A stretch of DNA of 64,000 nucleotides from Synoicihabitans lomoniglobus (GTDB lineage Bacteria > Verrucomicrobiota > Verrucomicrobiia > Opitutales > Opitutaceae): positions 2,971,501 to 3,035,500 of the forward strand of contig NZ_CP119075.1 of NCBI RefSeq assembly GCF_029023725.1. The letters are read 5' to 3'. The translations under genes and the position numbers were made by a program. Positions 35,538 through 43,874 of the stretch are shown here, in pieces. The notes under the pieces are model-generated. The model ran no database searches. It had not been told where the DNA came from and saw nothing but the letters and a program-made list of their open reading frames with translations. Position 1 is the first letter of the stretch, and the number at the start of each line of letters is the position of its first letter.

Positions 35538-37331
35538 TTAATCCGTTTCCGGCACCACCGTCTGGATGTGCAACTCTTTGAGTTGGCGAGCGGTCACCGG
35601 GGTCGGGCTTTGCGCCATGAGATCCTGCCCCCGCTGGGTCTTGGGGAAGGCAATCACATCGCGAATGCTGGTGGTTCCGCATAATAGCGCGACCATGCGA
35701 TCGAGACCAAACGCGATGCCACCATGGGGAGGCGCCCCATATTTGAAGGCCTTGAGCATGTAGCCGAAACGACTCTCCACGACATCGGCCGGGATTTTGA
35801 GCACGTCTTCGAAGACTTTCTTCTGCAATGCCGGTTGGTGAATACGAATCGAGCCGCCGCCCAACTCCATGCCGTTGAGCACGAGGTCGTAGTGTTGTCC
35901 GCGCACCGCCTTGGGGTCGGTGTCGAGCAGCGGGATGTCCTCCGGCACCGGCGAGGTGAACGGATGGTGCGTGGCGACGAAACGCCCGGCTTCTTCATCG
36001 TAGCTCATGAGCGGAAACTCGATGACCCAGAGAAATTTCCAATCGTCGGCCCGCAGCTCGATTTTGCCTCGCTTCTGGAGCAACGCCGCACTGTCGAGAC
36101 GCACGCGTCCGAGGATCGAGCACGCTCGCTCCCACTCGGCCGCCGCGAAAAAGATGATGTCACCGTCTTCGAGGCCGAGTTGCGCGGTCAGAGCGGCTTT
36201 CTCCTCATCAGAGAAGAACTTTACGATGGGCGACTTCCATTCCCCCGCCTCGACCTTGATGAAGGCCAGGCCCTTGGCGCCCAGCGATTTGGCCGCGTCT
36301 TCCAAACTCTTGAGCTCACCTTGGGTGATGTCGGCCAGTCCTTTCGCGTTGATCGCTTTGATCGAACCGCCGTTTTTGACCGTGCCGGAGAATACTTTGA
36401 AGGAGGAAGCCCGGAAGGTTTCGGAAAAATCAACCAGTTCGAGACCGAAACGCATGTCGGGCTTGTCGACGCCAAAGCGGTTCATGGCCTCCTGGTAGGA
36501 CATGCGGAGGATCGGCGTCTCGATGTCGACGCCGGCGGCCTGCTTCCACACCTGTTTCACCATGCCTTCGAAGAGGGCATAAATGTCCTCCCGATCGACG
36601 AAAGAGGCCTCCACGTCGACTTGGGTGAATTCCATCTGCCGGTCGGAACGCAGATCTTCGTCGCGAAAACAACGCGCGATCTGGAAATACCGTTCCACGC
36701 CCGCCACCATCAGAATCTGCTTATACTGCTGGGGCGACTGCGACAGCGCGTAGAACTCGCCGGGATGGATGCGCGACGGCACGAGATACTCGCGCGCACC
36801 TTCCGGCGTGCTCTTAAAGAGAAACGGCGTTTCCACCTCAATGAAATCCTGCTCGTCGAAGTAATCGCGGATCGTCTTGCTGACCGTGTGCCGCATCTGG
36901 AGATTACGGCGCATGCGCGGACGCCGCAGATCGAGATAACGGTAAGTGAGACGCAGGTCCTCGTTGACCTTGTCACCCCCGGCATCGTCGAGCGGAAACG
37001 GCGGCGTGTCGGCGAGGTTGTGAATCTGGAGCTCCGTCGCGACGACCTCGATCTGCCCGGTGGGTAGATTGGCGTTTTGAGTGCCCTCGGGACGCGGCGA
37101 AACCAAACCTGCCACGGCAATGACTGACTCGTCTTTCAGGTGCTTGAGCTGCTCGCCCAACTGCTCGTTGTCGTGCGGCTCCAGCTTAATCTGCGTGAGA
37201 CCTTTGCGGTCACGCAAATCGATGAAAATGATGCCACCCTGGTCGCGGATGGTATCCACCCAACCCACGAGGGTGACGGTGGAGTTGATGTCAGCTGAAG
37301 TGAGCTGGGCACAGTGATGGGTGTGCTTCAT
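35538..37331 (-). CDS. aspS: Aspartyl-tRNA synthetase
   Basis: A 597-residue bacterial-type AspRS. It has an N-terminal OB-fold anticodon-binding domain (GWVDTIRDQGGIIFIDLRDR), the class II core with motif 2 FRDEDLRSDRQMEFTQ, the bacterial GAD insertion, motif 3 GLDRMVALL and the DVIAFPKTQRG ending. The bacterial architecture does not by itself show whether it also charges tRNA-Asn. The ATG at 37331 begins conservation. Same strand as gpmI, 96 bp downstream of it, with a GC-rich hairpin between (arms 37368-37378 and 37391-37403). Confidence 0.97.
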   Translation of the reverse strand: MKHTHHCAQLTSADINSTVTLVGWVDTIRDQGGIIFIDLRDRKGLTQIKLEPHDNEQLGEQLKHLKDESVIAVAGLVSPRPEGTQNANLPTGQIEVVATELQIHNLADTPPFPLDDAGGDKVNEDLRLTYRYLDLRRPRMRRNLQMRHTVSKTIRDYFDEQDFIEVETPFLFKSTPEGAREYLVPSRIHPGEFYALSQSPQQYKQILMVAGVERYFQIARCFRDEDLRSDRQMEFTQVDVEASFVDREDIYALFEGMVKQVWKQAAGVDIETPILRMSYQEAMNRFGVDKPDMRFGLELVDFSETFRASSFKVFSGTVKNGGSIKAINAKGLADITQGELKSLEDAAKSLGAKGLAFIKVEAGEWKSPIVKFFSDEEKAALTAQLGLEDGDIIFFAAAEWERACSILGRVRLDSAALLQKRGKIELRADDWKFLWVIEFPLMSYDEEAGRFVATHHPFTSPVPEDIPLLDTDPKAVRGQHYDLVLNGMELGGGSIRIHQPALQKKVFEDVLKIPADVVESRFGYMLKAFKYGAPPHGGIAFGLDRMVALLCGTTSIRDVIAFPKTQRGQDLMAQSPTPVTARQLKELHIQTVVPETD

Positions 37332-37427
37332 GATAAAGACGAAAGGGGCAGACCTAAGCTTACGGCGGCGGCGCACCGCAAATCAATAATCGGTGCGCGC
37401 CGCTCCGGAACAAAACGGACCCGGTGC

Positions 37428-39020
37428 TCAGTGCACGATCAGGCTCTCACCTGTCATTTCAACCGGCTTTTCCAGCCCCATGAGGTCGAGAACGGTGGGT
37501 GCGATGTCACCGAGGCGGCCTCCTTCGCGCATCTTGGTGCCGTCTTTGGTAAAACCTTCGCCCACGACATAGAGCGCCACGAGATTGAGGGTGTGCGCGG
37601 TGTGGGGACCGTTGGTGTCGGGATTCCACATCTGTTCACAATTGCCGTGATCGGCCGACACGATGGCTTTGCCGCCGACCGATGCCAGGGCCCCGAGCAA
37701 TTCCGCGACGCCGCGATCCGTCGCTTCCACGGCTTTCACCACGGCTTCGAGATTACCGGTGTGGCCGACCATGTCGGGGTTCGCGAAGTTGACCACAATC
37801 AGTCCGTATTTTCCGGACAGGATCGCCTCTTTCGAGAGCGCCGTGACTTCCGCCGCGGACATTTCGGGCTGCTCGTCATAGGTCGGGACCTTCGGACTGG
37901 CCGGACAGGCCCGGTCTTCACCACGAAACGGATCGGCCCGGTAGTTGTTGAAGAAGAAGGTGACGTGCGGGTTCTTTTCCGTCTCGGCGCAGCGGAACTG
38001 GCCGATACCTGCGTTGGCGACGACTTCACCGAGGATATTTTTCAACTTCTCGGGTTTGGGCGATACGATGTGAACCGGCAGACCTTTTTCATACTCGGTC
38101 ATGGTGGCGTAATAGAGATCGAGCTTTTGACCCCGGTCGAAGCCATCAAAATCATCCATGACAAAGGCCTTGGTGATCTCACGCGGCCGGTCGCCGCGAT
38201 AGTTGTAGAACAAAATCGCGTCACCATCCTGAAAGTGTGCCACCGGTTCGCCCGCGGCATCGACGATGGCGGTGGGCGCCACGAATTCGTCACCGGTCTG
38301 GCTCGGGGTCAGCGGCGCGTCGTAATACTGTTGCACCGCCTGCTCCGCGCTGGTGGCGGTGGCGACCGCCGCGCGGCCGGTGAGGAGATCGTAGGCCTTT
38401 TGCACCCGTTCCCAGCGATTGTCGCGATCCATGCTCCAGAAACGTCCGCAAACCGAGGCGATCTTCCCCACCCCGATTTCGGCACATTTCGCATCCACGG
38501 CCCGCACGTAACCGAGCCCGCTGGTCGGCGGCGTGTCGCGACCGTCGGTGAAGGCGTGAATGAACACGTCACTGATGCCATCGGTTTTGGCCTGCTGCAG
38601 AATACCGTAGAGATGCTCCAACATGCCGTGCACCCCGGCGTCGGATACGATGCCCATGAGGTGGAGGCGACCGCCCGCTTTCACGCGCTCGATGATCGAG
38701 TGCCACGTGGCGTTGGAAGCGAGTTTGCCTTCGAGAAAGAGCTTGTTGAGCCGCACCAGCTCCTGATCGACGATGCGACCCGCGCCGATGTTTTCGTGCC
38801 CCACCTCACTGTTGCCCATCACGCCATCGGGCAGACCCACGTCGAGACCGGACGCCCGCACCAGTGCCCGGGGGCTCGACGCCTGCAGGGCATCGTCACA
38901 CGGCTTGGTCGCGAGTTCGGTCGCATTGGTGGCGTTGGTCGCGGGGTCGGGGCTCTTACCCCAACCATCACGGATTACGAGGAGAACGGGCTTGCGGGCT
39001 TCGGGCTTGGCGTTGGACAT
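37428..39020 (-). CDS. gpmI: 2,3-bisphosphoglycerate-independent phosphoglycerate mutase
   Basis: A 530-residue two-metal alkaline-phosphatase-superfamily enzyme. VIRDGWG gives the first metal ligand and GNSEVGH places the phospho-accepting Ser at residue 71. HAFTDGRDTPP, YRGDRPRE (RADR in most homologues), NFANPDMVGHTG and SADHGNCEQM complete the active site. It interconverts 3- and 2-phosphoglycerate in glycolysis and gluconeogenesis. The ATG at 39020 is chosen; the longer frame to 39107 adds unconserved residues. It may be co-transcribed with aspS. Confidence 0.96.
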   Translation of the reverse strand: MSNAKPEARKPVLLVIRDGWGKSPDPATNATNATELATKPCDDALQASSPRALVRASGLDVGLPDGVMGNSEVGHENIGAGRIVDQELVRLNKLFLEGKLASNATWHSIIERVKAGGRLHLMGIVSDAGVHGMLEHLYGILQQAKTDGISDVFIHAFTDGRDTPPTSGLGYVRAVDAKCAEIGVGKIASVCGRFWSMDRDNRWERVQKAYDLLTGRAAVATATSAEQAVQQYYDAPLTPSQTGDEFVAPTAIVDAAGEPVAHFQDGDAILFYNYRGDRPREITKAFVMDDFDGFDRGQKLDLYYATMTEYEKGLPVHIVSPKPEKLKNILGEVVANAGIGQFRCAETEKNPHVTFFFNNYRADPFRGEDRACPASPKVPTYDEQPEMSAAEVTALSKEAILSGKYGLIVVNFANPDMVGHTGNLEAVVKAVEATDRGVAELLGALASVGGKAIVSADHGNCEQMWNPDTNGPHTAHTLNLVALYVVGEGFTKDGTKMREGGRLGDIAPTVLDLMGLEKPVEMTGESLIVH

Positions 39021-39115
39021 CGGAGCACCAGCGAGCCCCTTCTCCGAGCGAGCGTCAAAACTGAATCTTCCATTCGCGGTGCCGTTGGCAGCAATTTTGC
39101 TAATCATCGAGCCAC

Positions 39116-39427
39116 ATGACTTTGGTCATTCGGGATCAACTTACTTGTCCGCCGACGTGGTTCGCCTCGTTTCGGGATCTGACCCTCTACTGCCACACCT
39201 TTCTGCGACTGCAGGTGGTATTGGAGTCGGATGACGCCGACCTCTACTATCACTGGATCAAACCGCGGGGCGGCATGGACTTCGTGGAAGACATTGTGCG
39301 TCCCGGTTCAGAGCCCGGCATGCATCTCGACATCGAACATCGCTATCCCGACACCGTGGTCATCGACCGCATCGCGCCGGAAAACGTCCATCGACTGATT
39401 GGTGTCATCCGTGCTCGCGCGGCGTAA
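39116..39427 (+). CDS. Small hypothetical protein
   Basis: A 103-residue soluble protein, rich in Asp/Arg with several aromatics (LYYHWIKPRGGMDFVED). It has no signal peptide, membrane helix or motif I recognise. The frame has the same strong GC3 bias as its neighbours and no competing gene on either strand, so it is probably real. It is divergent from gpmI (95 bp) and ends 29 bp from the convergent stop of the histidine kinase gene. Function unknown. Confidence 0.6.
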   Translation: MTLVIRDQLTCPPTWFASFRDLTLYCHTFLRLQVVLESDDADLYYHWIKPRGGMDFVEDIVRPGSEPGMHLDIEHRYPDTVVIDRIAPENVHRLIGVIRARAA

Positions 39428-39456
39428 ATCGGGCGTGCTGAAACGCGGATCCGGCG

Positions 39457-42400
39457 CTACTTCGACTTCGTGAACGCACGCTGCAGGACCTGGCGCAAGT
39501 CGGGCAGTTTGTAAGGTTTGGAGACGACGTCCCAAAACCCGTAGGCCGCGTGATCCGCCATCACCGGATCACTGGAATAACCGCTCGAAACAATCACCCG
39601 AATTTCCGAATCAATCTCCTTGAGCAACGGGAGTGCCGCCTGCCCCCCCATCCCTCCCGGCACCGTCAGGTCGGTCATCACCAGGTCGAACGGTCGCCCG
39701 GCCGCACGGGCTTCACCAAACACCCGCACCATCTCCGCGCCATCGGCGGTGGTGGTGACTTCGAATCCGAGTCTTCCCAGCAGTTGTTTGGTCATCTGGC
39801 GGATGGACGGTTCGTCATCCATGAACAGAACCCGTGCGCCCGGCGGATAATCAACGGCCGAACTCTCCACCACGTGCGTCGGAGCCGCACGGCTGACGAC
39901 CGGCAGCCACACCATGAACGTCGACCCCTTGCCCGGTTCCGACTGGACCTCCAACAGGCCATGATGCTTGCGCACGATGGAGTAGGCGGCCGACAAGCCG
40001 AGACCGCTGCCCGACTGTTTGGTCGAAAAATACGGATCAAAAATGCGGCTCACGTGATCCTTCCGAATGCCGCACCCCGTATCCGTTATATCTATACGCA
40101 GGTATTTTCCCGGGGCCAGATTAGGCGCACTGGGTTTCACCAGATCTTGATTCGACCCTTTGATTGTCAGAATGCCGCCCTCCGGCATTGCCTGCGCTCC
40201 GTTGAGAATCAGATTTTGCACCACGCGGCCGATCTGACCGCGGTCGGCGTCGGCCATCCACAGATCGCCCGGCAAATCAAACTCCGCCCTGACGTTGGAA
40301 CCATGGAGCGCAAATTTGGCCATCTCCTGAATCACCGTGGTGAGATCGACTGCTTCCCGCACCGGTTCCCCTCCTTTGGCAAAGGTGAGCAATTGTTGCG
40401 TCAGGTCCTTCGCCCGGAGTGCCGCCTGCCCGGCCTCCCGCACGGCCAGTCCGACCGTGCCATCGGCCGGACTGTCGAGCTCGGCAATGGTCATGTTGCC
40501 GACAATGGTGGTGAGAATGTTGTTGAAATCGTGCGCAATGCCGCCGGCCAAAACGCCCACCGATTCGAGCCGGGTGGCGCGCACCAATTCGCGCTCCAGG
40601 CGATCCCGATCCGTGATATCGCGAAACACCAACACCACCCCGATCACTTCACTGCGAGCGTTGTGCACGGGCGACAACTGACCTTCCATCAATCGACGCG
40701 TCCCCTGCATGTCGGTGAGAATGGTTCGTTCGGGAAATTCCGCCACCAAGTCTCCTTGGGCGACTTGATCCAGCGGCAACAAAACGGGTTTGCCGGTCCG
40801 CTCATCGGTGAATTCGAACACTTCATGCAGCGTGCGGTTGACGGCCGGGCTTTCGGCGACATGCCCCATCGCGGCCGCCGCCGCATTGATGAACTGCACG
40901 CGCCCTTCCCGATCCGCCGTCACGACGCCCTCCTTCATCGATCGCAAGGTCACCGCCAATTGCTCGCGCTGCGCCGCGAGATCCGCCTCGACCTGCTTCA
41001 ACTCCGTCACGTCGGCAAACACCATGACCGACTGACTCAGATCAAGACCATGGTCGTGCTCGGCCACCCACCATCGCATGTTGGTCGAATGCACCGCCCC
41101 GGCCATGTCCCGAATCTCGACCGCGTCGCCAAAGGTGTTTTGCCCCCGCCACAGCGCTTCAAACGTGCCACGCACGGCCCGCAGCGAACTCGCGGTTTCG
41201 ATCCGACCCCGCCGCCCCTCCAACTCCCGCGTGGATTTAGCTTTAAACATGTCACGCGCCGAACGGTTGCTCGACAGCAGCCGCACCTTGGCGACGCCGC
41301 GAAGCAGCTCGCGCGGATGTTTATCCAGATAACGGGAGAAATCCGTCACGCCTTTGGCCTTCAATCCCTCAATCCACCGCCCCACCCCCGTGAAATCGGC
41401 TTCGATCACCGCGACCGGCGTGTGTTCGAACAGGGAACGATAACGACGCTCGGACTGCTGCACCGCGTGTTCGGTCGCCCGCCGCTCCGTGATGTCGGTG
41501 ATGACGCCGACCAGGTGCCACTCGTTCGGCTCCTGCTCCCGAATCGAAACCTGCTCCTGCAGCCAGAACTTCCGGCCTTCGCCATTGATGACCGGAAAAA
41601 TCTGCTCGTATCCATCCGACCGCGACTTGAGCGCGGCCAGACTCCGCCGGTTCATATCGGCCAATTCCGGCGTCTCGATGCAGCTCCACAATTTCGCGCC
41701 CAGACCCACCGGGCGATCGCCAAACAGCCGCGGATACAACGCCGACGTCGGCATCTCAAAGGCCTGCCACTGATACTCCCCCTCCCGCTGCGTCACTTTG
41801 GATCGCCACAGCAGACAGTCGGCGCGGTTAAGAATTTCAGTCAGCGAATTTTCACTCGCCCAACGCGCACTCTCCGCCTGACGCCGGTCGGTGATATCCA
41901 CGACCAATCCCACACACCAGTATTCGTGGGGCCCCCGGCGACGGATGGAGACCATTTCCCGCATCCACATCGATTCCTCCCCCCGGAGGATACGGAACTC
42001 CTGCCGATAGGAATCCCGCCCCGAGAGAATCGCCTCTCGCGCCCGCGCATGCATCTCATCGATTTCGGGAACATCATGATCCCGCCACAACCGCACCCGA
42101 CGCTTCGCGCCCACATCCGGGAACAGACGCCGGGACAACAGGGACGGCTGGAGCTCCACCGTCCATTCATACACATCGCCATCGGCCACCACTTTGGCTT
42201 CCCACAACAACGCCTCGGTTTGGTCCAGCATCGTCTCCAAGTGCAACGCGTGACCGACCGGGCTCCGCGGGGGTGCGTTCGCTCGTCGCCGCCCGATCAC
42301 GCCGCCCAGAATCGCCGCTCCGATCACCAGCACGATCAACCCGATCCACGAGACGGCATCACTCGCGCCCACGAAGGCCAGCAGCGGTCCTCTGCCCGAA

Positions 42401-42480
42401 CCTGCCTCCGCCGCACTCGACAAGAAACCGGTCCCGGTTTGCACCGTCGGGGATGCGTTGGACAAGAAATCAGACAGCAT
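39457..42480 (-). CDS. Membrane-anchored PAS hybrid sensor histidine kinase with C-terminal receiver
   Basis: A 1007-residue protein with one membrane helix near residues 42-63. At least three PAS/PAC units follow between about 100 and 640 (repeated ITDITERRA- and VDITDRRQAES-type ends). The HisKA domain has His650 in GGIAHDFNNIL, the HATPase domain DITDTGCGIRKDH and SGSGLGLSAAYSIVRKH. The terminal receiver domain has acidic pair MDDE, phospho-acceptor Asp937 in MTDLTVPGGMGG and Lys in SKPYKLPDL. There is no DNA-binding output. The ATG at 42480 is chosen; upstream residues are unlike the family. It is divergent from hemH across 191 bp. Closely similar in layout to the kinase at 43875. Confidence 0.93.
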   Translation of the reverse strand: MLSDFLSNASPTVQTGTGFLSSAAEAGSGRGPLLAFVGASDAVSWIGLIVLVIGAAILGGVIGRRRANAPPRSPVGHALHLETMLDQTEALLWEAKVVADGDVYEWTVELQPSLLSRRLFPDVGAKRRVRLWRDHDVPEIDEMHARAREAILSGRDSYRQEFRILRGEESMWMREMVSIRRRGPHEYWCVGLVVDITDRRQAESARWASENSLTEILNRADCLLWRSKVTQREGEYQWQAFEMPTSALYPRLFGDRPVGLGAKLWSCIETPELADMNRRSLAALKSRSDGYEQIFPVINGEGRKFWLQEQVSIREQEPNEWHLVGVITDITERRATEHAVQQSERRYRSLFEHTPVAVIEADFTGVGRWIEGLKAKGVTDFSRYLDKHPRELLRGVAKVRLLSSNRSARDMFKAKSTRELEGRRGRIETASSLRAVRGTFEALWRGQNTFGDAVEIRDMAGAVHSTNMRWWVAEHDHGLDLSQSVMVFADVTELKQVEADLAAQREQLAVTLRSMKEGVVTADREGRVQFINAAAAAMGHVAESPAVNRTLHEVFEFTDERTGKPVLLPLDQVAQGDLVAEFPERTILTDMQGTRRLMEGQLSPVHNARSEVIGVVLVFRDITDRDRLERELVRATRLESVGVLAGGIAHDFNNILTTIVGNMTIAELDSPADGTVGLAVREAGQAALRAKDLTQQLLTFAKGGEPVREAVDLTTVIQEMAKFALHGSNVRAEFDLPGDLWMADADRGQIGRVVQNLILNGAQAMPEGGILTIKGSNQDLVKPSAPNLAPGKYLRIDITDTGCGIRKDHVSRIFDPYFSTKQSGSGLGLSAAYSIVRKHHGLLEVQSEPGKGSTFMVWLPVVSRAAPTHVVESSAVDYPPGARVLFMDDEPSIRQMTKQLLGRLGFEVTTTADGAEMVRVFGEARAAGRPFDLVMTDLTVPGGMGGQAALPLLKEIDSEIRVIVSSGYSSDPVMADHAAYGFWDVVSKPYKLPDLRQVLQRAFTKSK

Positions 42481-42671
42481 GAAACGAGGCAAATGGGGTT
42501 GAAAGGGGCAGGCCTGGCTAAGGCAAACAGATGACAGAACGAAGCGAGCCTGAGTGTGTCGATGGATATATCCACGCACGGCCAAGGGTATAAATGCCCC
42601 CTCCGGCCCCGCTGCGGAATAGCTGACGGTGGTTTGACAAGACCCTTCCGGCACAAATCAATGCCCCTTCC

Positions 42672-43757
42672 ATGTCCAATCGCGCCGTCCTGCTCGTAAA
42701 TCTCGGTTCACCCGATTCCACCGACGTCCCCGACGTCCGCACTTACCTGCGCGAATTTCTGGGCGATCATCGCGTGATCGACAAACCCGCCTGGGCCCCG
42801 GCCCGTCGGTTTCTCGTCAATCAGATCATCACCCGCTTCCGCGCCCCGAAATCAGCCGAGGCCTACAAAACGATTTGGACCGACGAGGGCTCACCACTCG
42901 TCGTCACGTCCCAACGCGTGCGCGACAAACTCGCCGCCGTGCTCGGGACCGACACTCCCGTGTATCTCGCGATGCGCTACCGCTTGCCATCCATCGGCGC
43001 CGTCATCGATCAGATGGTCGCCGATGGGATTACGGAGGTTTTCCTAATCCCGCAGTATCCCCACTACGCCATGTCGTCCTGGGAATCCGTGGTGGTCAAA
43101 GTGCACGAGGAAGTCGCCCGTCTCACGACTCCGATCAAGGTCGATTGCATCCAACCGTTCTATGAGGATGCCGACTACATCGACGCCCTTTACGAGGTCT
43201 CCCGTCCGGCGCTCGAAAAGCCGCACGACCATCTGTTGTTTTCTTATCACAGCATCCCGGAACGCCACCTTCGCGAAGCCGACGCCTCCCAGGCCCACTG
43301 CACGATCGTGCCCGACTGCTGCTCCACTTGCAGCGCCGCCCACGGCATGTGCTACAAGGCCCAAGTGCTCAAAACCACCGCGGCATTCGTCAAGCGCGCC
43401 GGCCTTGCCGACGACCAATGGTCGGTCTCGTTTCAGTCCCGCCTCGCGGGCGAACCGTGGCTCGTCCCCTACACCGACTATGAGTTGGAACATTTCGCCA
43501 AAACCGAAGGGAAGAAAAACCTCGTCGTCATGACCCCGGCCTTTGTCGCCGACTGTCTCGAAACGCTCGAGGAAATCGCGGTCGAAGGTAAAGAGGAGTT
43601 CCTCAAGGCCGGCGGAGAATCATTCCATCACGTGCCGTGCCTCAACGACCAGGCCCCGTTCATCGATTTTCTGCACGGCCGCGTGCGGCGCTGGCTCGGC
43701 GGGGAAACGCCCACCGCCACCAAGGCGACGTTGTCGGCCGAGATGTTCGCCCGCTAA
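42672..43757 (+). CDS. hemH: Ferrochelatase with cysteine-rich internal insert
   Basis: A 361-residue ferrochelatase, which inserts Fe(II) into the porphyrin ring in haem synthesis. Active-site His193 is in FSYHSIPERH, and Glu297 lies in DCLETLEE. SFQSRLAGEPWLVPYTD is the conserved porphyrin-binding segment. An internal insert between residues 210 and 227 has Cys210, 216, 217, 220 and 227. Some bacterial ferrochelatases (for example from Bdellovibrio) bind a [2Fe-2S] cluster through an internal cysteine cluster at this point, so a cluster is plausible here. It lies between two hybrid kinase genes. No Shine-Dalgarno sequence precedes the ATG. Confidence 0.95.
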   Translation: MSNRAVLLVNLGSPDSTDVPDVRTYLREFLGDHRVIDKPAWAPARRFLVNQIITRFRAPKSAEAYKTIWTDEGSPLVVTSQRVRDKLAAVLGTDTPVYLAMRYRLPSIGAVIDQMVADGITEVFLIPQYPHYAMSSWESVVVKVHEEVARLTTPIKVDCIQPFYEDADYIDALYEVSRPALEKPHDHLLFSYHSIPERHLREADASQAHCTIVPDCCSTCSAAHGMCYKAQVLKTTAAFVKRAGLADDQWSVSFQSRLAGEPWLVPYTDYELEHFAKTEGKKNLVVMTPAFVADCLETLEEIAVEGKEEFLKAGGESFHHVPCLNDQAPFIDFLHGRVRRWLGGETPTATKATLSAEMFAR

Positions 43758-43874
43758 CCAAGACGCCAAAGCATTGCAGGTGAGCCGCATGGGGGGTTTC
43801 GGGTTGTCCGCCTCGGGCAACCCGCCGTATAAGCAGATTCAGGACAATTCTGCGTCGGCCTTCTCCCCCGTTTC

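Noticed and set aside
37368..37403. GC-rich hairpin between gpmI and aspS
   Set aside because: The stem is bulged and lacks a T-run on the minus strand; could be an intercistronic structure but not a supported terminator.
39550..42534. 994-codon plus-strand frame opposite the hybrid kinase
   Set aside because: Mirror frame produced by high GC3 of the kinase gene; repetitive Arg/His/Pro-rich composition and no domain.
43801..43823. GGGTTG/CAACCC stem-loop downstream of hemH
   Set aside because: No T-run follows on either strand, so not called a terminator.
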